This document shows positions 10,605 to 20,043 of a stretch of 64,000 nt of DNA, piece after piece. The notes below the pieces were generated by a model. The model saw nothing but the letters and a program-made list of their open reading frames with translations. It was not told where the DNA came from and did no database searches. Location: contig NW_003314303.1 in assembly GCF_000143415.4 (NCBI RefSeq), forward strand, positions 209,589 through 273,588, given 5' to 3'. Position numbers and translations under genes: made by a program. Source of the stretch: Selaginella moellendorffii (Eukaryota > Streptophyta > Lycopodiopsida > Selaginellales > Selaginellaceae). Position 1 is the first letter of the stretch, and each line of letters begins with the position of its first letter.

Positions 10605-11798
10605 ACACGGGCTGGAGAACGCAATCGTGATCCAGTGATCCCGTGGTGTCAACTACGTCCAAGTTCTCAACTTTTCATGGCTACCATCTGCCGCTGTGGA
10701 TACCACTACCAATGACTCGCACTGGAACTCCTCTGCGATCTAAAGTTTAGAGTGCCGGGATCTCCAGTTCTTCTCTCGCTGACCGCGCAGTCCGCCACTG
10801 GTAGGCTAAATTGCTTGGAAACTGCGAAAACAAGAGCACCGAGCTAGCAACATGGAACAGATTTGCCTCAGGAAACTGGACACACTTCCAAAACCCAAAG
10901 TTGTTCTTTCATCGTCAACTTTATTTAAAATCCTTGCATGCAGGCGCCTGTTGCATGCTGGCAACTTGTGATGATTTCACGAATGATCCATGGTTTGTGT
11001 ACGAAACCCAAAGCAACGAATGAACTGAATTCTACAGCCTGCCGCTGGAGAGAACTCCAAACAGGAAGGTTGGACTAACCATTTCATCTAGAATTTTTGT
11101 ACTAGAGAATGGTCTGATCCTTGGTGGATTGCCCCCTTCTTTCTGCTAATATTCTTTGTATTCTGGCAAATCACTTGAGATAATCATACACTTCCCAACG
11201 AAGATAGCAATCATCTTCTGGTGAACATGAACTAGCGCCATAAACAAGAGTTGGAAATTGTTCAATACTCTTTTTTAAGTTTACAAGGCAAGAGTATTTG
11301 AGAGCAAGCAGAATGGCCATGAATTTCTCCAATCCTGACAGTATTATTTCTTGAACTTGTCACTTTTAGCAATTGCATCAAAAGTTCTTGTTAGCTGCTC
11401 TCAAATTTATTGTATCTAAATCTTCCTAATAGTTCTGTGTTTAGACAAACACTTTGTGCATAGAGAGAAATAATAAGAGGAGAAACATAGTATACATATC
11501 TGAAGAAGTCTTGATTGCATTGATATTAATAATCCAGATATTTTGCATATTTTTATTCCAATGCTTGAATTGTACTCATAGTTTGCTTTCCATATTCTAT
11601 AGAATAACAATAATAAAGACAACTGAAAGACAAGAGAGACTTGAAGTTTGTATCCGTTCCTTAGCCCATGCCTGTGCAGCATTCACAGCTGTGGGATCTC
11701 ACTGCAAGCAGTCAAGTGTCAGGATCTATGCAGCCCCATGAGAGCCAAGCCAGCTGGAATTGAGGGAGCGAGCGGAGAAACCCTAGCCTCGGCCAGCA
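10605..11798. other. Intergenic region, no gene recognised
   Basis: About 1.2 kb between the CTF4 gene and the DUF26 gene. The short reading frames here (for example 10811-11023) lack codon or domain support. The first part is probably CTF4 3' UTR. Composition becomes AT-rich from about 11.1 kb. Confidence 0.5.
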
Positions 11799-11806
11799 TA
11801 TAATAA
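11799..11806 (+). promoter_or_regulatory. Probable TATA box for the DUF26 gene
   Basis: TATAATAA lies 78 bp before the ATG at 11884, a plausible spacing for a TATA box with a short 5' UTR. Confidence 0.4.
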
Positions 11807-11883
11807 CTGTCGCATGCCCCACTTCTCTCAAGTAGATTATTATTATTATTTTAGAAAATAGAAGCAAGCAAAACTTCTCAGCT

Positions 11884-12270
11884 ATGTATAGTGCGATCAT
11901 AGTGTTTCTGGTCTTATTATTTCTTTCCACGGCACTTACACAAATTCCCGTTTGTCCAGATCCGGAATTAATAGGAGCAGTAAGATACAACAAGGAAAAG
12001 GCTCGATCAGGCAGCGTGTTTGATGCACAACTAACACAAACTTTTGATGCTATAGTGACAGATTCTGAAAGGAATCATACCGCGAGGATTGGAGAAATTC
12101 GTGGCTTTTCTTCCTGCTCTCAGTCGCCTGTATATCCTCGGTGCTCCCCATGCCTTGATACCTTAAGACGTGATATCCAAATGATTGCTCCTCTTGCTTT
12201 GGGAGCTGCTTCATGTTCCACAACTGGTCAATGCTACCTTCGTTACGAAGTGTACGATTTTCTCAACTGA
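11884..12270 (+). CDS. Single-domain DUF26 secreted protein (ginkbilobin-2/CRRSP-like)
   Basis: Single exon, 128 residues. Residues 1-20 form a signal peptide (MYSAIIVFLVLLFLSTALTQ). The mature part has six cysteines: C24, C78, C87, C90, C111 and C117. C78-X8-C87-X2-C90 is the DUF26 signature, and the end CYLRYEVYDF matches the closing strand of ginkbilobin-2, whose fold uses three disulfides. Ginkbilobin-2 is an apoplastic antifungal, mannose-binding protein, and DUF26 domains also form CRK receptor ectodomains and plasmodesmal proteins. With one domain and no membrane anchor this is the simplest, secreted form. The Asn in NHT near residue 64 could be glycosylated. Function is inferred from the family. 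Confidence 0.82.
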   Translation: MYSAIIVFLVLLFLSTALTQIPVCPDPELIGAVRYNKEKARSGSVFDAQLTQTFDAIVTDSERNHTARIGEIRGFSSCSQSPVYPRCSPCLDTLRRDIQMIAPLALGAASCSTTGQCYLRYEVYDFLN

Positions 12271-12642
12271 TTTGCAAGAAAATAAATAAAAATTCATTGA
12301 CAGCAAATCCACAAAATAGTGACCACAAGCGTTTAGGAGGGAGCGAGCTGCCAGCCGTAACTCCGAAGGGCTATGGTTTGAATAATGTGCAATATTCTTG
12401 CGATGAGTGGTCGTTCCCTCTTCCTGCATAAGTAAACCACAAAGCTTTCCAATTATTTTTAAAAATGTGAGCATTCCAGGCGAGAGATGGAATCCTTTTG
12501 AGTGAGCAGGATTATGGGCCATTGTTTGAGAGTGATGGTTTGCGCACTATAAGGCTCCTAGCAGTGGTGAAAATCGAGGACACCAGAGTGGAGGCGGGTT
12601 CCCACCTAAACTGGGATCGTCTAGATGTTAACTAAATGTCTG
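12271..12642. other. Gap, nothing recognised
   Basis: This is the 3' flank of the DUF26 gene. Short frames on both strands (12213-12522) overlap each other and show no domain. Confidence 0.5.
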
Positions 12643-13418
12643 CGTCTGGTTGCAAGCATCTTTGCATCAATGCCTGAGAGGAACCTCATCTCATCGACTG
12701 AAATGCTGGGATCTTGCTCGGATCTTCCACAGACGAAAGAAATCTTCAATACGATGCCCGAAAGGAATCAAGTGTCCTTGAACACAATGCTCAAGGCATA
12801 TAACCAGAGAAAAAATCTGGAAGATGCCGAGAATCTCCTTTGTACGACGTGGAGCAACATGGTGATGGCGTACTCCGACCATTTACGAGGTTCTTGCCGT
12901 GCTTGACCGGACCCCCATTATGAGGTTGTCGTGTTGACCGCCTTGGTGTCGGCATATGCCCGGCACAGGCATGGCCGCGAGTCGGAGATTCTGTTTGACT
13001 CCATGCCGGGGTGGACTCTCATCTCGTAAAACGCAATGCTTGCGACGTATCTCCACAACAGAGAGTTTGACCTTGTTGACTAGACCTTCTCGTCAATGCC
13101 GGTCAGAGACTCTGCGTCGTGGTCAGCGCTCCTCGCCGCAGTTGCGGGGAGAGGGCAATTTGGAAGAGCCGAGTGTTTGCACGACACAATGCCCAAGAGG
13201 GGCATTGCCGCTTGGAACACAGTTCTAGCAATGAACTCGATCAATCAGTGAGGATCCCAAGCGGCAGAGATGAAGCTGGAAGAGAATCATGGCATGAATG
13301 AGGTGACTATCAATTGCGTGTTGCTGGGGTCTACTCAAGCAGGCTATCTGGCTTCCAGGTGGAGCTTCAGCACTGGATTACGAGATCCCAGCACAAATCA
13401 GCATTACTGCTGCTTAAT
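12643..13418 (+). pseudogene. Decayed partial copy of the 5.0-7.0 kb PPR gene
   Basis: This stretch is collinear with 5945-6774 of the upstream PPR gene. CGTCTGGTTGCAAGCATCTT begins both copies (5945 and 12643), and both end near ACTGCTGCTT. The copy has many substitutions, several deletions and stops; for example TGG codons became TAA near 13027 and TAG near 13081. Only the middle repeats are present, with no start or C-terminal end. It is a segmental copy that lost function. The parent has no intron here, so DNA duplication and retrocopying cannot be told apart. AT-rich repeat DNA follows directly. Confidence 0.93.
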
Positions 13419-16166
13419 GCTTTATAATTAAAATTGTACATCTAAATCTACTAGTATCTAGGAATCTCGATAGTCAAGTAATTTATATTTCCTTAAAACG
13501 GTAAAAATTATTTCTATAGATTTACTAGTTTTTTTGTTATAATTTAGTTTTATGTTAATATCTGTAATTTCATTAAATTTCTTCCATCATAATTCTGTTA
13601 ATTACTATTTATATATCCACAAACAAATAGCCTTGGAAACAAAACTCCCTTCTAATAGCATTTAACCTTGTTATTGTGAAATCAACCTGTTTGGGGCTAA
13701 ATCTTGGTATTAAACCATAACAATTGAAATTAAATAATAAATTAATTGGCAAAATAAATTTGATAGAATAATCATTATTACCATAGAGAAGTGAGTTAGA
13801 TAATTTGCCCAACTATATATTAAATTCATAATAATGATTATTAAGTTAAATAGAAATTTGAAAATATAATATTAGAGTGCCTATTTTAGGAACTTCCTGT
13901 GAAATTCTGAATTTTTTAAAAGTTTTTTACTTTGCTTGAAATATAAACAACATATTAAAGAAAAGTTTAACAAGAAGATTCAAATTTCTAAAAGACAAAA
14001 ATAGAGTCATGCTTTAAGAAGAATATATGATGTTATATTGCAAATCATAGTAGTGGTGTTGCCAATGTCAATAAAATTATTAATATTTAAGATTTTTTAA
14101 AATAAATTACTAGCCTTTGGTTGCTTAAGCAAACCTATAAGATATACCTAAAATATGTTTGGATATTTTGGGATATTCTACCATATAACTGTTATTATTA
14201 TTTTTATTAATCTTGTATTTATAATTAATAAGTATAAATTACAAATTTCCTGAACACTTTCTAGAATATTCTACTTTATTTTGTCATTTATATGTAATAG
14301 AATTAATTTCATTTAATTGAAGCTTAAATCATGTATTGGTCTTATAAAGTTATATATATTTATTTCCTCTAAAAAATTGAAATGAAAGTAGAGAATTGCA
14401 TGTATACAAAAGTGTAAACAATAAAAAAGAATGACTTAACAAACTATCAATAAGGGTTTAAATATAAAGATAAAGAACTTAGAAATAAAAGTGCAATATT
14501 TTTTTTAATCAGTTAAAAGTTTTAGAAGATTTAGGGTTAAGTGTTAAGTTTATTACCAGAAAGAAAGGAACTATTTATTATTATCGTATTATAATCATTT
14601 ATAAGTTTTTATTTAATCAATAAATAATAAGCTCTACTATTAAGCACTCCCACACTTGGATTAAAGCTTGAATTGTGCATAGATGATGGAATATGGTGAG
14701 AATGACATATAAAAAACTTATTAATCAACTACTCAAAGATTTGTTCTTAGTCTTCACATATTATTGATTCAACCTTGCATCTAGCATGTGGTCTTGGCCT
14801 TGAACTGTTTTCCTTTGCTAACTCACACATTAATCTTTATATGCATTCTTCTTAATTGTTGGAAATGCCTGCAAAGAGTTGCATACAATATTCTTGAATT
14901 TTGACTCAATGAGGCAAGATTCTTATTCATATATCAAGTTGCTACATTAATTTGCCCTTCTTAAATTTGGACTTCTGCATTATGATAAACACTTAAGTAG
15001 TGGCTTCCCAAAGAAAGTTTAATAGGTAATATTCCCAACAAATGAGCTAGGCTAGATAATCTCCCCAACACAACAAATGAGGTTGTCAAGGAATGAGAGG
15101 CGAAATCACACAGTCATAGTAGAGGAGAGGAGTAGACATAAGGCATATGGAAATGCCTCAATTTCAACAAAAGGAGAACTACTTCAGCTTTAGTGGCCCA
15201 TATCTTTTATAGGTAAGTTTGTAGTTGCCACATTGCATGATAAAGGAACCCAACATGGAAGGAAGATATGTTGTTAAATTGCTGATAAATCTATGTATTT
15301 ATAGGGTGGATAGAGGGAGAGTTCAAGGGGGGAAATGGTTATTGAGCAAGTTATGAGTTGGGAGTCAAGTTAATTCAAGGGGGGTTCTTTAGGATATGGG
15401 ACATCTTCTTATGTATTGCACAGGCTTACACCTGTTTTAGAATTGCTACAACATAGCATGCCCTATATCAATATTATAAAATACAATCATATTTTGATTG
15501 CAACTATAGCAATCAAAACATGATTCTGTCAATTATAATATTATGTAGAATAAAAGAAAAATACTCCCAATCATGTTTTGATTACAATATATAGCTATAT
15601 TTTAATGTACTAATAATTTTTTGGGTGTTGAATAGTATTGCTATTCCTATATAGTATTTTATTTACTAATCTATGGAAGTTTATAATTATAAACATGTTT
15701 TTAATTTATAAATGCAAGAATAATCTTATTGCTAGAATAAAAAAGAATATACTAGGAAGTATTAACTGTTAAAGGTAGAATATCCCAGATTATTTAAGTA
15801 TTTTCTAGGTATATCTTAAAAAAACTAGAATATACTAGAAATATTTTATAAACTATATAAACAAAATTAATCTATATGAATAACAATAATATCCCAGAAT
15901 CCAAGTAAAAATACAATCAATAAATATAAAGTTTGTGTAATAAAACTTATAAACGTGAAGTTGTTTATTTTTAAAGCATTTAGGGCCATTCGTGTTGAGC
16001 AGCCCTGTTCGAGATGTCCGCGACTAATCCAGCACTTGCTTGTTGGCTATGTCGGAATGGAGGTGCTTGGCTTCTGCTTCATGGTTGGATCCAAGCGGAA
16101 ACGTGCTCCATAGACAAAGCATGGAAGAGGTAAGATTCAGCTAGACAATCTATACGAGCGCGGTGG
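13419..16166. other. AT-rich gene-free block
   Basis: About 2.7 kb of strongly AT-rich DNA with no convincing reading frame, unlike the GC-balanced genes around it. It ends abruptly near 15980, where composition returns to that of the glucanase gene. Only a small inverted repeat at 15485-15525 stands out. It is probably decayed transposon sequence, but I see no protein remnant to prove it. Confidence 0.6.
15485..15525. repeat. 17-bp inverted repeat with a third copy nearby
   Basis: Arms 15485-15501 and 15509-15525 are complementary with one mismatch around a 7-nt loop (AACTATA). A further copy of the same word (AATCATGTTTTGATTAC) begins near 15569. Confidence 0.75.
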
Positions 16167-17639
16167 TCAGATGAAAAGCATCGACAACGTCAACCACACG
16201 AACGCCAACACATTTCTACAAAGCCTCTCCCTCTCAGCGCTATTGACAACGATCTGCCGCATGAATCGACAGTTCCCGTGGCTCGGATCATCCCTTACGA
16301 CTCTGCCAAACTCGGGATCACAGCTGCTGGTGGCCTGGTCATTGAGCTGATAGTTGCTGTTGAAAGCATAGCTCGCTCGCTCGCTCACGGTGAGAAAGTT
16401 GCAAGAGCCACCTTCGAGGAGAGGACTGCAGTCTACTTGCTGGCAAGTGGCATTGATCCTCTGCTCCAGCCCGTCCGTGGCGTCGTTTGAGACGCACCAC
16501 CTCGCAGGCATGTACTCGACGTCTGGGACGTTCTCCAGCTCTCTGGCACCCAACAGCGTAAGGTCATACTTGCGAGTTCCATCGTACTGGAAGATCCCCC
16601 AGTGCCGCTCGTAGCCTGGTTTCTTGCGGTCTTCATCCACCAGGCTGAAGATATATGCGTGGAGTTTGCCGGGCCTCAGCGGGGTACCTCTGGAGCTTTC
16701 AATCCGCTTCACCAGGCCTTGGTTGAATCGCTTAGCGTTTTGCGGATTCGCCTGAAGGTTGCAGTCGGTCGGCCATCCGGTTCCTCCGACGATGATTGGC
16801 ATGTCCGGGAAGCCGGCTTGTTTCAGAGCCGACACCACAGTGTCGAAGATGGCGTCGAAGGCGTTGGTGTAGTTGTTGCCTTGGTCCTGTTGAAATGGGA
16901 AATCGCCATCGAAGAAGGCAAAATCGAGGGGAAAGGATGGATCGTTCACCGAGCTGATGAAGGGGTGGATGTTGACGGTGAAAGGCGACTTTGAGTCGGA
17001 GAGAAGCTCCAAGATGGTCTTCATCTCGTCGGGGCGGATGAAATTTCCAGTGGAGGGTGTGAAGGAGTTCGAGGTAACGATGCCAGCGCTGAAGGGAATG
17101 GTGGTTTTGATATCTCTGGTTCTTGTCTGCTTGTCGAGCGCAGCCCGGATGTTCTTCACTGCTCCAATAACAGCGTCGAGTCTCACATCGTGTAGTGGTT
17201 CCTCGCCAACAGCGACGTATCTGTTTGACAACCTCTCAGATCAACAAACGATCACAAACAGGAAGACAAAAAGAAACAAAAGATATCACCTGATGTCTAC
17301 TCGTCTCTTGGGGTACTTGAGGTACCAAGTTACGTTGCTCTCCACCCAGTTGCGAGCAGCGTGCATGCTCGAGGACAGCGTCTCCAGCATGGTGTTGGGA
17401 ATTCCAACCATGACTTCGATGTTGGAGCCTGCCAGTGCGTGGAGGACGGAGGCGTCCGTGTCAAACATCTTCACTCTCGTGAAGCTGTTCTTCTGGAGCA
17501 TTTTGACAACGCTCGGCGCGTGGAGGGGGTGAGATACCTGCGTTCCCCAGTTGACACCAACCTGAGCTCGACTTGATCCAACTAGCAGCAGCAGCAGCAG
17601 TAGCGACAGCGTTGTCGAGAAGTCCAGCCGGACCAACAT
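16167..17639 (-). CDS. GH17 glucan endo-1,3-beta-glucosidase-like with CBM43; nucleophile Glu replaced by Gly
   Basis: Two exons, 17639-17290 and 17220-16167, encode 467 residues. A signal peptide (residues 1-25, LSLLLLLLLVGSSRA) precedes the GH17 barrel, starting QVGVNWGTQ. The general acid is kept (YVAVGEEP, E124), although the Asn usually before it is Glu. The nucleophile motif, normally GE(T/S/A)GWP, reads GGTGWPT: residue 263 is Gly (codon 16782-16784). A CBM43/X8 domain follows (WCVSNDATDGL, CSPLLEGGSCNF, ASYAFNSNYQ, GNCRF), then a hydrophobic tail (VLAFVWLTLSMLFI) typical of GPI anchoring. The protein probably sits on the outer membrane face and may bind beta-1,3-glucan (callose) without cleaving it. 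The reading frame is intact. It is a tandem paralogue of the next gene. Confidence 0.9.
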
Positions 17640-17934
17640 CACTACGAGCAGAATCGACCATCTCCAAACGTCCTATCTCTCCCACCTCGGTCCGAAGAGT
17701 AGCGGCTGTCATCCTTAAAACGCACTGCTACTCAACTCCTTGCTTGACTTTGGTTTTACCTCTACCTTGATCCCGGGCTTCGTAGAGATCAATGCAACCA
17801 TGGATCTTACCAGAGGTAAACGTTCGCAATTCACATCACGACGGAAATCACGAATGAAACTCTTTTTTCTAACCAGAAGAACAAACTGCTAGGACCAGAG
17901 ATAAGCTTTTGGGAACACAAACTCTTTCGTTTGC

Positions 17935-19907
17935 TTAAATTTCTCTTATCACTACAGCGAGAACGATGGCGAACACCATCATGGCAAACGCTCGAGGACG
18001 CTCTAAAGTAGCTCGTGAAGAGTGCGATGCGACGACTTTCAGCTTGATCTGCCGGATGAATCGGCAGTTCGGCGTGCTGGGATCGACACCGGTGATGATC
18101 CCGTTTCCTTGGAAGTCACAGCTGCTGGGAACTTGGTCCTTGAGCTGGAAGTAGCTGTTGAACGCGTACGAAGCGGCCTGCTCGGGAGAGAGCGTCGAGT
18201 AGCAAGAGCCGCCATCCGGGACGAGCGGCGTGCAGTCGGCTGCCGAGCAAGCGAAATCAATCTGGCCTTGCGGGACTGCTATGCCGGGTTTCAAGACGCA
18301 CCACAGTGCCGGGTAGTAGTCAACGCCACCGACTTTCTCGAGCACTGACGAGCTTCCGCTCGTGTTGAGGAGGTACTTGGGCTGACCATCGTACGTGAAG
18401 AGACCCCAGTGACGCTCGAAGTTACCCGGGGCGATGCTCTTGAGGTCCTCGTCGAAGAGGCTGAAGATATAGGCGTGGAGTACAGTTCCTGGCCGCATTG
18501 GGGTACCTGGTGGAGAGGGCCTGTGGATCCAGAGGTGGAAGAACTTAAAACACTCGCAAGATCGAACTAAACTGGTATGCATCTGGAAGTTGGCATGAGA
18601 TACTCACGAGATGATTCGACTGACCAGAGCCTGGTTGAATCTCCTCGCGTTGGAAGGTGTCGCGCTCGGGAAACCATCGGTCGGCCACCCGGCCTCGCCC
18701 ACGATGATCTCCATGTTTGGGAAGCCCGAGTCCGTGAGAGCCGCGACCAGCATGTCGAAGGTGGCATCAAAGACGCTCGTGTAGGTGCTCTGGCCGTATT
18801 GGACCTGGAAGCACCCGTCCAGGAACGCATATTCACTGGGGAAGTTTGGATCCTGCGCCAGGCTGATGAAAGGATAGAGGTTGATCGTGAAGGGGGCTCC
18901 GGTGCTGGCGAGAGCTTTCACAATGTCGTCCATGAGCATCTTGATATCGTTCCTGAAAACTCCGGTGGATGGATCTTGGTTGCCGGGGTCCCGGGGCTGC
19001 AACACATCGGCATTGAGTGGCACGATGGCTTTGATCTGGTCGGCGAACTTGGCCTTGGAGAGCGCCGCCTGGATGTTCTTCAGTGCTGGGAGGGTCACGC
19101 CCTCGAAACTTTTGTTGTAGCCCGCGAGAAAGGGCTCGTTTCCGACAGCGACATACCTGGGTCAAGTAAGCTTACCCTTCAGTCATCAGTCCACTCTGGT
19201 AAATTTTCAGTAAGTTGGTCACAACTATACTCTCAGTCCACTCGTTCGTTAGTCGACTTCAGTCAACACCTTTCACTCAACACTCCATCCATTTCCTTCT
19301 CTAGTCAACGTTAGTCCACACTTCTCAACAGTCAACTGTGATAGTCAACACACACTTACCTGATATTGACCCTCTTCTTGCGGAGGTAGTAGTGCGTGAC
19401 GTTCATGAGCACCCAGTTGCTCGCGGCGGCGGCGTCGGTGGCCAGCGTCTCCAGCATGTCGTTTGGGATGCCCAGCATCACCTCCAGCGGTGAACCCGCC
19501 AGAGCGCTCATGATCCGGGGATCCGCCTCGAACAATTTCACTCGTCCCACATTGTTGGAGACGAGCGCGCGAACCACGTCCGGCGCGAACAGCGGGTGTG
19601 ACATCTGGGTTCCCCAATTCACGCCGATCGTTCCACTCTGATGCCGCTGATCTGCCGGTGATGGTGGTTGCTGTTCTTGATCTTGTGGTGGTGGCGGCAA
19701 TGGCTGCTGTTGATCTTGTGGTGGCGGTGGAGGTGGCTCTTGATCCTGGCCTTGTGAGGGTGGCGGCGGCGGTAGTGCCTGTTGATCTTGCGGTGGTGGT
19801 GGTGGCAATGGCTCATAGTCATCGGTTTGAGCAACAGTGCTAACACAGCTATGACCATCACAAGAAAGAAGGAGAAGAAGAAGAAGAGCCAACATCAATC
19901 TCGACAT
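17935..19907 (-). CDS. GH17 glucan endo-1,3-beta-glucosidase with Pro-rich N-terminus, CBM43 and GPI-like tail
   Basis: Three exons, 19907-19360, 19156-18608 and 18520-17935, encode 560 residues. A signal peptide is followed by an unusual Pro/Gln/Asp-rich stretch (residues ~34-83, repeated PPPPPPQDQQ units). Then come the GH17 domain from TIGVNWGTQ, general acid in YVAVGNEP (E190) and nucleophile in VGEAGWPT (E337), both intact. CBM43 follows (WCVLKPGIAVPQGQ, CTPLVPDGGSCYS, ASYAFNSYFQL, NCRFIRQ), with a hydrophobic end (AMMVFAIVLAVVI) suited to a GPI signal. It should cleave beta-1,3-glucans such as callose at the wall or plasmodesmata. Exon 3 uses the acceptor before GCCCTCTCC, which keeps frame; the next AG does not. 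It shares a 136-bp upstream region with a divergent PPR gene. Confidence 0.9.
19261..19348 (-). promoter_or_regulatory. Cluster of four W-box words in intron 1 of the GH17 gene
   Basis: TTGACT on the gene's coding strand (AGTCAA on +) occurs at 19261-19266, 19303-19308, 19330-19335 and 19343-19348, all inside the 203-bp first intron. TTGAC(C/T) is the WRKY-binding W-box. The density is far above chance for 88 bp, though a simple AGTC-rich repeat could also explain it. Confidence 0.45.
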
Positions 19908-20043
19908 GATCTATGGAGAGAAATCTTCCATGTTCGTGCATTTCTTGGTCCCCGGCCATTGCGTAGCTTGACCGGAAATTTTCCAGCTTGAATCTCTTAT
20001 GCTTGCTCCGCGATCCAAGCCTTGAACGATTCCTTCCACTCCA
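19908..20043. promoter_or_regulatory. Compact bidirectional promoter region
   Basis: Only 136 bp separate the start codons of the - strand GH17 gene and the + strand PPR gene, so both promoters must overlap here or use the neighbouring coding sequence. One TTGACC W-box word is at 19968-19973. Confidence 0.6.

Noticed and set aside
13419-16166. CRISPR-like or operon-like structure in the AT-rich block
   Set aside because: No regularly spaced identical repeats; the genome is eukaryotic.
18577-19314. 245-codon + strand frame
   Set aside because: Antisense to GH17 exon 2, an effect of GC-rich codons.
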